A stretch of 64,000 bases of DNA from Anaerolineales bacterium (GCA_016744335.1 JADGEO010000005.1:1-64000), one strand, 5' to 3'; numbered from the stretch's first letter, positions 41,668 through 51,226 are shown. The notes: generated from the letters alone by a model not told the origin. Numbers and translations: made by a program.

Positions 41668-44163
41668 CTAACGGATATCTGTAGCCTGATAGATTCTATC
41701 ATCTTGAGCAATGAAAAGGATGTGGCTGGGGTTTGAGGCTATAGTACTTAGTGTACCGACAGGGACAGTGCCCTCGAGGGGTTGAAGTTGGCTTAAAAGA
41801 GTAAATGAGCGCGGGCTAAAGCGGTAAACGGTTTGAGTTTTAGGCTCAAGAAGCAAAAGGGCAGAATCAGGCGGAGTAGAAAGGTGTATTTCGGTAAATA
41901 GTATTCGGTCAAAACTATTTCCGCCACCTGCGGCTGGATGTTGGTCGATGAGTTCTACTGGGTGAACGCAACGTGTAGGCACGGCGGCTCGTAAATTTGA
42001 ATTACAGCTGGCTAAGTCTCCATTATTGAAAAGTAAATAAAGGTCACTACTATCTACGCCTACATTTACGCTCATATCAATGGCATTTGCTAGTTCCATA
42101 CCTTCTGGGGCGTTTTCAAAAAAGGGATCGGGGTAATCGAGAAAAGCAGAGTTGCGCCCCGTATAAAACCAAACTTCATGCGCCGGGGCATCTAAAACAT
42201 AGAGTATATCTGCGTCTAGTGCTATGGCAGTGATTTCTTTAAATTGACCTACTGAGTGTGACAGTGATGTTGCTTGGGGGGGACGATTTGCACCGCAATA
42301 AAGCAAATTCCCCTGTGAATCTATGCCCATAACTGAAGCCCCCATTGCATTTGATTTGGGTAAGGCTTGCAGGTCGATTAGTGGGCTAAGCGTTACGCCG
42401 CCATATTCTCCACTTTTGCAATCAAAGCTTTCATCATATTGATACCCCCCACTGACCAAATAGGCACGCAAAATCTCGCCTTTGGTGTTGAGAATAAAGA
42501 CATTTGTATCGGTGGCTGCTATTGCCACAATCTCTGTTCCAACAGGTATGCCCTCTACAGCAGGTTGATAACTAAGCCGCTGAATGCCTAATAGACTATC
42601 AAGATAATTTTGCGCTTCTGTGCGTATGGCTTCGGTTGCAGCAGTTTGGTCATAAGTTTCGGCAACATCCAAATTCTTAATCGTATCTTCCCATGCTTTT
42701 CGTTGTGCTATTGGGTCGCTTTCTTCGAGGGCGCGTGCCCGCGACAGCTCTACCTCAACATAGGCTGTTTCATATTGAATATCGTGCCCAAAGCGAAAAT
42801 AGACCACGCTAGCAATCGTACCAACCAGCAGAGGGATAATAACGGCAATTACTACCATGACCCAACTTGGCAACCTAAAGGGCGCGTCGGGGTCATCTAC
42901 AGGTAAAATGCGTGGTATAGCCTTACTGAAAGCCCCTTTTAATTTATCGTTTCCCTCGCGAGTTGCCTGTATCCCTTTGGCTATGCCACGCGCACTTTGC
43001 CGCGCAATCACCTCGCCAACGGGCGGCCCCGTGTCAATTTCTTCCTCTACAGCTTCAGGAATATCAATCTCTTCTTCTTGTGCAGGGATTTCATTAGTAG
43101 CTTGGCGTGGGATGGATGCTAAAATCTCATTTTCTTCGGGAGCAGAAGCTGGCTCGTCATTTTCTCGAACAGTAGCCATAAGAGCGGGGCGAACGTGCGG
43201 AATCTTGCTCTCGTTATGGATGCTTGGTGCCTGCATATCATCGGCTTCTGCCTCCGAAACGCGCGTGTCCTCTGCTGAGGTAGACGCGAAAGGCTGGGGT
43301 TCTGGCTGATGGCTTTCTATTTCCCCTACTTCATCTTCTTGGATGACTTGCTCTGCATCTACTTGGGGATACGAAACATCACCAATATCAGTATCTTCTA
43401 TTTCTGTTTCGGCAGGTTCATCGGCGATTTTACGCGAAATACTTGCTAATGTGGGCTTAGATTGAGGCGGTGGCTTCAGTAGGGTTACTTCACCTTTGCC
43501 AGCCTCAAACTCTATGAGTACCGTATTTTGGTCGTCCATATTTTGCCGCATTAAAACACTGCGAATTGTTTCCAGCGATGCCAATTGATTGTCGCGTTGC
43601 AAAATCGGTGTCCAACCAGCAGGGAGTTGGGGCGTGACGAGCAAGCGTCCGCCCGTGCGAAGCGGGAGTTGTGAAAGATAAAATTTTGCCGATTGCCCTA
43701 ATCCTAATCCCCGCCCCGACATTTCAGGGTCGTGAATGTCACGCCGTTCGTCTCCTACCATCCAATACGCATGGGCAGGACCCGATATGAGCAGATAAAT
43801 TTGCCCGCCACGAACTACGCCCAAAACGAGCGTGGCAAGGGTAAAGCGTCCTTGTCCGCTGGTTTCCATATTGCGTTCTAGTAAATCACTGTTGAGCGTA
43901 ATTGCCGCGGTACGTAATGCGGCTGTTACTGAGCCAGGAGTATTATAAAATTCTTTTGCCGCACTACTTATTATCTGTAAATAATTGGCAGTTGATAAAT
44001 TGGTGTTGCCGCCTAAAACAAGGTGCATAAAGAGCAAATCACGCGAGCGGCTACGGGCTTTTCGGCGCGGTGGAGTTACCGCCAGCAATCCTGGCGGCGA
44101 GGGCATTTCATTGCCCTTTATACGGTAGAGGGGAAGGAGGGTAAGATTGAATGTTTTAGACAC
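41668..44163 (-). CDS. Membrane protein with pseudo-PP2C domain and extracellular propeller-like domain
   Basis: This 831-residue protein has an N-terminal domain (about 20-230) that follows the PP2C fold (LATLVLGVVRGGQIYLLISG then AHAYWMVGDERRDIHD) but lacks visible metal-binding DG/GD motifs. A long acidic, Pro-rich disordered segment follows (about 235-415). One membrane helix lies at about 437-462 (WVMVVIAVIIPLLVGTIASV). The outer part is a coil then repeated beta segments (NTKGEILRAY, DSQGNLLYCG, LDAPAHEVWFY) like a propeller. It may link outside binding to an inside partner. The GTG at 44163 has a GGAG site. Confidence 0.72.
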   Translation of the reverse strand: MSKTFNLTLLPLYRIKGNEMPSPPGLLAVTPPRRKARSRSRDLLFMHLVLGGNTNLSTANYLQIISSAAKEFYNTPGSVTAALRTAAITLNSDLLERNMETSGQGRFTLATLVLGVVRGGQIYLLISGPAHAYWMVGDERRDIHDPEMSGRGLGLGQSAKFYLSQLPLRTGGRLLVTPQLPAGWTPILQRDNQLASLETIRSVLMRQNMDDQNTVLIEFEAGKGEVTLLKPPPQSKPTLASISRKIADEPAETEIEDTDIGDVSYPQVDAEQVIQEDEVGEIESHQPEPQPFASTSAEDTRVSEAEADDMQAPSIHNESKIPHVRPALMATVRENDEPASAPEENEILASIPRQATNEIPAQEEEIDIPEAVEEEIDTGPPVGEVIARQSARGIAKGIQATREGNDKLKGAFSKAIPRILPVDDPDAPFRLPSWVMVVIAVIIPLLVGTIASVVYFRFGHDIQYETAYVEVELSRARALEESDPIAQRKAWEDTIKNLDVAETYDQTAATEAIRTEAQNYLDSLLGIQRLSYQPAVEGIPVGTEIVAIAATDTNVFILNTKGEILRAYLVSGGYQYDESFDCKSGEYGGVTLSPLIDLQALPKSNAMGASVMGIDSQGNLLYCGANRPPQATSLSHSVGQFKEITAIALDADILYVLDAPAHEVWFYTGRNSAFLDYPDPFFENAPEGMELANAIDMSVNVGVDSSDLYLLFNNGDLASCNSNLRAAVPTRCVHPVELIDQHPAAGGGNSFDRILFTEIHLSTPPDSALLLLEPKTQTVYRFSPRSFTLLSQLQPLEGTVPVGTLSTIASNPSHILFIAQDDRIYQATDIR

Positions 44164-44263
44164 GTTTTTCTCCAATGAATATATTATACTGGTAAAATCG
44201 AAGAGGTGGCATGTAAAAAAAAAGACTGGTTAAAAGAGCGTTTAGAGACAGTTAGGAAAAAAC

Positions 44264-44379
44264 TAACGCCGCACGGGCGTTAACGCCCGTACTAATGGGC
44301 TAAACCCAACTAAAGTCGGCTGAGAAGAGACTGCTTTAGCAGGCTTCAGCTTTGAGCATGGACGTTTACGTCCATGCGA
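44264..44379 (-). repeat. Isolated copy of the three-hairpin repeat, inverted
   Basis: Read on the minus strand this matches the order of stems in the 61-63 kb array: GCATGGACGT/ACGTCCATGC (44356-44377), a central CTGCTTTAGCAG (44331-44342), GACTTTAGTT, and ACGGGCG/CGCCCGT (44273-44290). It lies between divergent genes. The stems differ in sequence from the array copies but keep the pairing. Confidence 0.7.
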
Positions 44380-44441
44380 AAGCGATTATCGGGTTTATTT
44401 ACATTACAAACCACAAAATCCGATAGAAGCAGGAAAAACTT

Positions 44442-45272
44442 ATGAAAATTGGCTTAGTCACCGACAGTGTTGCCGATATCCCCGCTAACTTGCTAGAAAA
44501 ACATAAAATTGAAGCTGTCCCCGCAGTTATTGTGATTGATGGAAAAGGCTATCTTGACGGTGTAGACATCACTCGCCAAGAGTTTTATTCGCGAATGCCC
44601 TCTTTTAAAAGTCCCGCCACGACAGCGGCAATTGCAACTGGGGAATTTGAACTGCGCTATGAAAAATTATTTAGCAGAGGTGTAGAGAAGATTTTTTCTA
44701 TTCACACCGCATCGCAATTAAGTGGCATTTATAACGCGGCAAGAATTGCGGCTGAATCCTTTGGGGATAAAATTCAAATGGTAGATAGTGGGCAACTCAG
44801 TTTAGGAATTGGTTTCCAAGTTTTAGAAGCCGCTGATGCTATTTCTGAAGGTGCGAGTTTCGATGAGCTTTCTAAAATGCTTTCTTCTATTCAGAAGCGC
44901 ATCAAACTTGTAGCCGCTCTCGACACCCTCGAATATCTGCGGCGTAGCGGACGTGTTTCGTGGGCAAAAGCACGGGTTGCCGCATTGCTCAGGCTCAAAC
45001 CAATGATTGAACTAAGCTACGGGAAAGTGGACAATCTTGGCGCAGTCCGCACAACGCGGGCGTCAAATCGTGAATTAAAAAAGAAGCTAGAAAAGGTTGG
45101 GAAGATAAAGAGATTGGCTATTTTACACACCAATGCCGAAGAACGCGCCCATCAGTTTTTAGCAGATTTCATACCTTCTTTGGAGACAGAGCCTTTAGTT
45201 GTTAATATTACGCCCGTTGTTGGGGCGCATATAGGTCCGAAAGGCATTGGCTTTGTGGCAATCAAAAAATGA
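44442..45272 (+). CDS. DegV family fatty-acid-binding protein
   Basis: This 276-residue protein has the DegV layout: LVTDSVADIPANLLEKHKI, the FKSPATTAAIATGEF loop, IHTASQLSGIYNAARIAAE and a C-terminal GPKGIGFVAIKK. DegV/FakB proteins bind fatty acids for phosphorylation by a FakA kinase; no fakA is in the window. It is the first of a plus-strand run that continues with recG and coaD. Confidence 0.92.
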   Translation: MKIGLVTDSVADIPANLLEKHKIEAVPAVIVIDGKGYLDGVDITRQEFYSRMPSFKSPATTAAIATGEFELRYEKLFSRGVEKIFSIHTASQLSGIYNAARIAAESFGDKIQMVDSGQLSLGIGFQVLEAADAISEGASFDELSKMLSSIQKRIKLVAALDTLEYLRRSGRVSWAKARVAALLRLKPMIELSYGKVDNLGAVRTTRASNRELKKKLEKVGKIKRLAILHTNAEERAHQFLADFIPSLETEPLVVNITPVVGAHIGPKGIGFVAIKK

Positions 45273-45350
45273 AGCCTTGTAATAATTGCTTTAGAAATTA
45301 GCCTTCAACTTGCCTACTTTCACTTCCAAGCCCATGATAAAATACACCTT

Positions 45351-47933
45351 ATGTATCCTTCAATAGAAAAACTACAAAAATATGTCCGACTAGAAGCAAA
45401 AAATGGTTATGACAATAAAGCCGTCATTGGCGGCTTGGCAAGTATGCTCGAAAGCTGGGAAGCAGAAGCGCGCAACGATGAGCTTTCTGAAGAAATTGTC
45501 CAAGCCGTTACAGGTAGATTGCGAGATTACGAAGGTCTTAGCGCGGATGGAAGAAAAGTGACCCTCTTTGGGATTGGCAACAGGCTCAAAAGAGAATACC
45601 CCGAGTTAGGGGATGAGAAACCGGTACCGACGCGACCCAAACCCTTCGACCAAGCTCAGGAGAAGCCTACCCCCGCGCCGGAGGCAAAGCCTGTGCCGGA
45701 GCAAGAGATTGCCGAAAACGGTGACCAAGCTCAAACTCCCGCGCCCGTAGACACAAAAACTGCCCCTCAACAGGAAGGTGTTGGAAAGCAGACACCAAGC
45801 CACAAACCCGCGCGCCCCCGCTCAGAATCTGTTCCCGGTGCTGTTACCAGCGAAACACCTATCGCATTAAACGCGGTGTTAACCGTTCTCCAAGGGGTGG
45901 GTCCCCGAAACGCCACTACCCTTGAAAAATTGGGGCTTTTCACCCTGCGCGATATGCTCTACAACTTCCCCCATCGATATGACGATTATAGCCAGCTAAA
46001 GCCGATCAAATCGCTTTGGTATGGGGAACAAGTGACCGTGATTGGGAATATAAAAAGTGTCACGGGAAGACCGCTTCGTGGTGGTAGGTCTCATATTACC
46101 GAAGTATTGCTAAATGATGGCACTGGCTCTTTACGCCTAACGTGGTTTAACCAGCCTTGGCTCACCAATCGTTTTAAGCAGGGCGTTTCGATTTCTGTTT
46201 CTGGCAAAATTGACCAGTATTTGGGGCGTTTGCAAATGAGCAGTCCCGATTGGGAATTGGTAGAAACCGAGAATTTGCACACAAATCGTATTGTGCCAAT
46301 TTATTCGTTGACCAAGAAAATCACTCAAAAATGGCTTCGTCAGCAAATGAATCAGGTCGTTTCTTATTGGGCTCCACAAATTACCGACCATTTGCCCGAT
46401 AGCGTACGCTTAGCCGCACATTTACCGCGTTTGAATACTGCCTTAGAAAATGTCCATTTTCCAAAAACACAGGCTCATTTAAAATTAGCACGAGAGCGTT
46501 TAGCCTTTGACGAGATTTTCTTCTTGCAAATGGGCGTTTTACGCCAAAAACAAGATTGGCAATCTGTTATGGGGCGCATCTTTGATATATCAGAAGAATG
46601 GCTCAAAGCGCGCAAAGATGATTTGCCTTTCACTTTGACAGACTCGCAAGAAAAAGCTGTTTCAGATATTGTGATGGATTTTGGTTCAGGCAGACCCATG
46701 AACCGTTTGCTTCAGGGCGATGTTGGTTCTGGTAAAACGGTGGTGGCAGGGTTGGCAATTGCAATGGTATCAAATGCCGGCGCACAAGCCGCTATGATGG
46801 CACCCACAAGTATTCTTGCTGAGCAACATTATCGTAGTTTGAGCAAAATACTCACCACAAATGAGAACGGCTTGGCTGAAAGTGAAATTCGCTTGCTAGT
46901 TGGCGATACCCCTGAAGCTAGAAAACAAGAAATTCGTGAAGGCTTATTGAATGGAAGCATAAAAGTGGTTGTTGGCACTCATGCACTAATTCAAGGACCA
47001 ATAGAATTTGCCAATTTACAACTTGCCATCGTAGATGAACAACACCGCTTTGGCGTAGACCAACGCGCTGCTCTCCGTGAAAAAGGCGAAAATCTACACC
47101 TCATGGTAATGACGGCAACGCCAATCCCACGTTCCTTAGCCCTCACCGTTCATGGCGATTTAGATATTTCTGTGATGGACGAACTCCCCGCTGGCAGACT
47201 GCCCATCGAAACACACGTTCTTCGCCCACAAGAAAGAGAGCGAGCATATACCATGATCCGCTCCCAAGTTTTAGATGGCAAGCAAGCCTTTATCATCTAC
47301 CCATTGGTTGAAGAAAGTGAAAAAATAGAAGCCCGTGCCGCAGTTAAAGAACACGAAGCCCTCCAAGCCGATGTCTTCCGAAAACTCAACGTAGGGCTTT
47401 TACACGGGCGCATGAAACCCGCCGAAAAAGAAAAAGTAATGGCGAAATTTAGAGCCAAAGAATACGATATCTTGGTCGCAACAACAGTCGTAGAAGTCGG
47501 CGTAGATGTACCCAATGCCACTGTTATGCTCATCGAAGGCGCAGATAGATTTGGTTTAGCCCAACTCCACCAATTACGTGGTCGTGTGGGACGTGGCATG
47601 GACAAGTCTTACTGTCTGCTCATCCCCACCGACAACGATGATATCGAAAACGAACGTCTCCTTGCTATGGCAGAGAGCAACGATGGCTTTGTTCTTGCCG
47701 AAAAAGATTTAGAACAACGCGGCCCTGGCGAATTTTTAGGCAAACGTCAATCTGGTTATGGCACTGGCTTACGCATGGCAAGCCTAACCGATATAGACCT
47801 TATCGAAAAAGCTCGAGAACGCGCTCAAGCTATTTTTAGCCAAGACGCAAATCTTGAAAAAGAAGAGCATCAACTACTTAGCGAAGCTCTCGACCATTTC
47901 TGGGGCGAGACCTCAAAAGGAGATTTGAGCTAA
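45351..47933 (+). CDS. recG: ATP-dependent DNA helicase RecG
   Basis: This 860-residue helicase remodels stalled replication forks and Holliday junctions. After an N-terminal helical region and a Pro-rich linker (about 85-170) comes the wedge domain (QGVGPRNATTLEKLGLFTLR, then an OB fold). Helicase motifs follow: Walker A LLQGDVGSGKTVVA, DEQHRFGV, MTATPIPRSLALT and LHQLRGRVGRG. The extension makes it about 170 residues longer than E. coli RecG. The linker contains a repeat-like sequence. The stop overlaps the coaD start (TAATG). Confidence 0.96.
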   Translation: MYPSIEKLQKYVRLEAKNGYDNKAVIGGLASMLESWEAEARNDELSEEIVQAVTGRLRDYEGLSADGRKVTLFGIGNRLKREYPELGDEKPVPTRPKPFDQAQEKPTPAPEAKPVPEQEIAENGDQAQTPAPVDTKTAPQQEGVGKQTPSHKPARPRSESVPGAVTSETPIALNAVLTVLQGVGPRNATTLEKLGLFTLRDMLYNFPHRYDDYSQLKPIKSLWYGEQVTVIGNIKSVTGRPLRGGRSHITEVLLNDGTGSLRLTWFNQPWLTNRFKQGVSISVSGKIDQYLGRLQMSSPDWELVETENLHTNRIVPIYSLTKKITQKWLRQQMNQVVSYWAPQITDHLPDSVRLAAHLPRLNTALENVHFPKTQAHLKLARERLAFDEIFFLQMGVLRQKQDWQSVMGRIFDISEEWLKARKDDLPFTLTDSQEKAVSDIVMDFGSGRPMNRLLQGDVGSGKTVVAGLAIAMVSNAGAQAAMMAPTSILAEQHYRSLSKILTTNENGLAESEIRLLVGDTPEARKQEIREGLLNGSIKVVVGTHALIQGPIEFANLQLAIVDEQHRFGVDQRAALREKGENLHLMVMTATPIPRSLALTVHGDLDISVMDELPAGRLPIETHVLRPQERERAYTMIRSQVLDGKQAFIIYPLVEESEKIEARAAVKEHEALQADVFRKLNVGLLHGRMKPAEKEKVMAKFRAKEYDILVATTVVEVGVDVPNATVMLIEGADRFGLAQLHQLRGRVGRGMDKSYCLLIPTDNDDIENERLLAMAESNDGFVLAEKDLEQRGPGEFLGKRQSGYGTGLRMASLTDIDLIEKARERAQAIFSQDANLEKEEHQLLSEALDHFWGETSKGDLS

Positions 47934-48448
47934 TGGTACGCGCTTTTTTTCCTGGTAGCTTTGATCCCATTCACTACGGGCATGTCGATATAGCCAAAAG
48001 AGCAGTTCCTCTATTTGATGAACTAATTATTGCTGTTTACGATAAACCGCTAAAAAACTTGCTCTTCTCCCCCGAAGAGCGCATCTCTTTAGCAGAAGAA
48101 GCCTTTGCCGATAACCCCAAAATTCGCGTGAGAGGCTATAATAATCTCACCGTTGATGCCTGTCGTGAAGCTGACGCCCAAGTTATCGTACGTGGCTTGC
48201 GTGTTTTCTCTGATTTTGAGTTTGAGTTTCGCATGGCACTCGCCAACCACCGCCTCGCCACCGATATAGAAAGTATCGCCCTTATCACTCACGAAGAACA
48301 CACCTTTATTTCATCATCCACCGTTAAAGAAATTGCCATGCTCGATGGCGATGTCTCCAGTATGGTACCGCCACATGTTTTTGTTGCCCTAAAAAAGAAA
48401 ATTGCCGAAATGGAAAATTACGATGTAGCAAATGTGCCGCGGGACTAA
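47933..48448 (+). CDS. coaD: Phosphopantetheine adenylyltransferase
   Basis: This 171-residue enzyme catalyses the penultimate step of coenzyme A synthesis. The nucleotidyltransferase motif FFPGSFDPIHYGHVDIAKRA contains the T/H-x-G-H signature, and the C-terminal ISSSTVKEIA is the second ATP-binding motif. RGLRVFSDFEFEFRMALAN is family-typical. Length is normal. It follows recG with a one-base overlap. Confidence 0.96.
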   Translation: MVRAFFPGSFDPIHYGHVDIAKRAVPLFDELIIAVYDKPLKNLLFSPEERISLAEEAFADNPKIRVRGYNNLTVDACREADAQVIVRGLRVFSDFEFEFRMALANHRLATDIESIALITHEEHTFISSSTVKEIAMLDGDVSSMVPPHVFVALKKKIAEMENYDVANVPRD

Positions 48449-48642
48449 AAAATGCTCTAGCCGTCGTCCTCGGCGGCGGGAATGTTTTTATGGTTTTTTT
48501 CTTGGGATGAAGAACCGCCCCACACGCGTTTTTAGCTTGATACCGTTAAGCCAGCATTTTCTTATCGTCACCTTTGTCACCCTTGCTACCCTTATCACCC
48601 TTAAGATAAAATAAAGATGTTCCCACCTATCGGAGAAAAAAT

Positions 48643-49086
48643 ATGGACATCCTACACCTTATAGATCGCCTAGAAGAACTCTTCAACGAAAGCAGAGCCA
48701 TGCCCTTCACCCATAACGTCATAGTGGACGAAGACCGTATGCTCGACATCATCGACCAAATGCGCATCGCCATTCCCGATGAAGTGAAAAAAGCGCAACA
48801 ATTACTTAATCAAAGTGATCGTATTTTGGCGCAAGCAGAAGAGAAAGCAAACCGCACCACCGTGCTGGCAGAAGAAAAAGCAGATGAGCTAACATCAGAA
48901 GACGTGCTTACAGAAAAAGCCAACCTGCGTGCCGAGAAAATTCTAGACCAAGCCCTCACAGACGCAGAGGCAACCCGAATCGATGCAGATAACTACGTCA
49001 TCGAAACACTATCTGGTGTAGAAGATGAACTAAGCCGTCTGCTCAACCAAATCCATAATGGGATTAGGGCGTTGCAAAAGGGGTAA
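48643..49086 (+). CDS. DivIVA/SepIVA-like coiled-coil protein
   Basis: This 147-residue, highly charged helical protein opens with HLIDRLEELFNESRAMPFTH and VDEDRMLDIIDQMRIAIPDE, then a long Ala/Glu-rich coiled coil. This N-terminal pattern is shared with a small family found beside coaD in several Gram-positive lineages, including the DivIVA-like SepIVA of mycobacteria. A role in septation or envelope growth is inferred. GGAG precedes the start. Confidence 0.78.
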   Translation: MDILHLIDRLEELFNESRAMPFTHNVIVDEDRMLDIIDQMRIAIPDEVKKAQQLLNQSDRILAQAEEKANRTTVLAEEKADELTSEDVLTEKANLRAEKILDQALTDAEATRIDADNYVIETLSGVEDELSRLLNQIHNGIRALQKG

Positions 49087-49109
49087 TATCTCAAATAATT
49101 TCGTAAATA

Positions 49110-49139
49110 AAAAGAGCAGAGTTGCCTCTGCTCTTTTTT
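49110..49139. terminator. Bidirectional intrinsic terminator
   Basis: AAAAGAGCAGAG (49110-49121), loop TTGC, CTCTGCTCTTTT and further T residues. It lies between convergent genes (the coiled-coil gene and thrB) and works in both directions. Confidence 0.9.
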
Positions 49140-49160
49140 GATTCTATTTCAAAGCTAATC

Positions 49161-50081
49161 CTACACTATCGTCACCTCCGCGCCTTCGTAACTTGTCCCC
49201 AACTCAAAAATACGTGCCCCTAAGCCTGCTGATTCAAACTTAGCCTTCATCGCCGCACCAATTTTCGCATCTTCCTTCGCCGAAAATGCGATTAAGCTAG
49301 GTCCCGCCCCCGAAAGCGCAACAGCCGAAGCCCCTGCTTCTTTCCCTGCCTTTAGCGCAGAGATAGCACCAGGAATTAGTTTCAATCTATAAGGCTGATG
49401 CAAACTATCTTTCATCGCAATGCCTAATAGCTCCATATTCCCCGTTCGCAAAGCTTCTGTAACCAAAACAACGCGGCTGATATTATAGATAGCATCAGGG
49501 CGGTTAACTTCTTTAGGCAAAATAGCGCGTGCCTGACTAGTGGGAAAATCGAAATCTGGCAAAACAAGAGTCGCATGGATAGGACCATGATTCGCCTTTG
49601 TAGGCAAACGCATTGAAACAACGCGCTCTTTATGTACAATAGAGGCAACCAATCCGCCTAACATAGCCGGAGCAACATTGTCGGGATGCCCCTCTGTTTC
49701 TATCGCCAATTTTAGAATCTCTTCATCTGTAAATGGATTACCGAGTAAGCCATTCGCGCCGAGCATTCCCGTGAGCATCGCCGCAGAGCTAGACCCCATC
49801 CCTGAGCCAAGGGGAACGCGGTTAATGCAATCAATATGTAAACCAGAGCAAGATTTACCAGCTAAGTCATAAACCATCAACGCGGCTTGAGCAATAGCAT
49901 TATCAGCATTTTTGGGGAGCGTATCTGCCCCTTCCCCTTGAACACTAACAGAAATAAGACTATTGCTTGTGCAAGAGAATTCAGCCTCGTTCCATAAATT
50001 GAGTGTCAATCCAAGCGCATCGAAGCCGGGACCTAAATTTGCCGTCGTGGCAGGAACAATTACCTTTATTTTCATTTTCAA
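49161..50081 (-). CDS. thrB: Homoserine kinase
   Basis: This 306-residue GHMP kinase makes O-phosphohomoserine for threonine synthesis. Motif 1 is VPATTANLGPGFDALGL, the phosphate loop is RVPLGSGMGSSSAAML, and the C-terminal motif is ALSGAGPSLIAF. Length is typical. It is alone on the minus strand within a plus-strand run, and no other thr gene is adjacent. AAAGG precedes the start. Confidence 0.95.
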   Translation of the reverse strand: MKMKIKVIVPATTANLGPGFDALGLTLNLWNEAEFSCTSNSLISVSVQGEGADTLPKNADNAIAQAALMVYDLAGKSCSGLHIDCINRVPLGSGMGSSSAAMLTGMLGANGLLGNPFTDEEILKLAIETEGHPDNVAPAMLGGLVASIVHKERVVSMRLPTKANHGPIHATLVLPDFDFPTSQARAILPKEVNRPDAIYNISRVVLVTEALRTGNMELLGIAMKDSLHQPYRLKLIPGAISALKAGKEAGASAVALSGAGPSLIAFSAKEDAKIGAAMKAKFESAGLGARIFELGTSYEGAEVTIV

Positions 50082-50321
50082 AACCTTTCTTCTTTAGATT
50101 TAAAATTGATAGTAGCAAAGCGTAAACCTACTAGCTAAATAAGAAAAAAGCGCATCTTATCTAAAAACAATTATACCGCGTTCATAATCGGGCAAAGGGA
50201 GATACCATTCTCTTCAAAGCGCATATTTCAGATTGATAGGAAGAGATCTGCGAGTATAATTCACCATACCTTACTCGCCCTCGAAAGGTGCGATGTACAT
50301 CTTCTTTCAAAGGAAAACCCT

Positions 50322-50747
50322 ATGAAAACACTCATCCTTCACGGACCCAACCTAAACCTGCTTGGCACGCGTGAGCCAGAAGTATATGGCGCATTAACTT
50401 TAGAATCCCTTAACGAAAAGTTGATTGCCGAAGGGCAAAAAATGGGATTGGAAGTCACCTGCCAACAATCTAACCACGAAGGGGCACTGATAGACGCCCT
50501 CCACAGCGCAAACGAATGGGCAGACGGCGTTATTTTTAATCCTGCGGGGTATACGCATACATCGGTGGCATTAAGAGATGCCATTGCCTCCATAACCCCT
50601 CCTGTTGTAGAGGTGCATATCTCAAATGTTTATGCGCGTGAAGAGTTCAGACACAAATCACTCGTTTCAGCAGTTTGTGCGGGGAAAATATCCGGTTTCG
50701 GCTGGCGGTCTTACTTATTGGGATTAATGGCGTTGTTAGAGATTTAA
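50322..50747 (+). CDS. aroQ: Type II 3-dehydroquinate dehydratase
   Basis: This 141-residue shikimate-pathway enzyme has the N-terminal LHGPNLNLLGTREPEVYG with the catalytic Tyr, then QSNHEGALIDALH, FNPAGYTHTSVALRDA and VEVHISN. Length is typical of type II. It is divergent from thrB and is followed by an intrinsic terminator. Confidence 0.95.
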   Translation: MKTLILHGPNLNLLGTREPEVYGALTLESLNEKLIAEGQKMGLEVTCQQSNHEGALIDALHSANEWADGVIFNPAGYTHTSVALRDAIASITPPVVEVHISNVYAREEFRHKSLVSAVCAGKISGFGWRSYLLGLMALLEI

Positions 50748-50763
50748 GGTAACGGCTCAGTTT

Positions 50764-50793
50764 AACGCCAAAGTCTTCTGACTTTGGCGTTTT
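50764..50793 (+). terminator. Intrinsic terminator of aroQ
   Basis: AACGCCAAAGTC, loop TTCT, GACTTTGGCGTT, then TT. It begins 17 bp after the aroQ stop. Confidence 0.85.
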
Positions 50794-50846
50794 GCTAAAA
50801 ACCCGAGATCGGAAGGCTTCGGACTCCAAGCTATCACTTACTTTTG

Positions 50847-51041
50847 AGCCACTACCCAGAATATAACTGGTACGATTCCCCAAATACCGCCGCTGAAGAA
50901 CTTTTAGACGAAGAACTCCTCAACGACCCCACCGTTTACCCACCTGCTGATGTTCTCGAAAAACTACAATACATCCATCCCGTAGGTGAAGCCGATGCAC
51001 TTTATCAGCGCATGAGGGACGAAGTGAAAGCCGCTCAATAA
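50847..51041 (+). pseudogene. Remnant of a PotD-like spermidine/putrescine-binding protein (3' end)
   Basis: The open frame encodes about 64 residues whose second half (VYPPADVLEKLQYIHPVGEA, then DALYQRMRDEVKAAQ) matches the C terminus of polyamine ABC transporter binding proteins. The preceding SPNTAAEELLDEELLNDP also fits. There is no start codon in a good context, no signal peptide and no upstream part of such a gene: the aroQ terminator lies just before it. It appears to be a leftover 3' fragment. Confidence 0.6.
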
Positions 51042-51184
51042 TTTTCAATTCTTTTTCAGGATATAGACATTTCTCGTCTGCACCCTGAAACATCTTGCTC
51101 CCCTTTAAGGAACTTGAAACGTATGAGATTATGACGCAAATAACGGTGCCACAGAAGGCTTAGGTTTTTATCTATTGACTAAGG

Positions 51185-51226
51185 CACAGCATCCACAAAG
51201 TTTTTCTTTGTGGATGCTGTGTTTTT
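51185..51226 (+). terminator. Intrinsic terminator upstream of hisE
   Basis: CACAGCATCCACAAAG (51185-51200), a TTTTT loop, then the exact complement (51206-51221) and a T-run. It insulates hisE from upstream transcription or ends the old potD-like transcript. Confidence 0.9.

Noticed and set aside
48449..48642. Small gene after coaD (60 codons at 48432)
   Set aside because: It overlaps the coaD end and a GC-rich hairpin near 48462-48480, and has no homology-like pattern.
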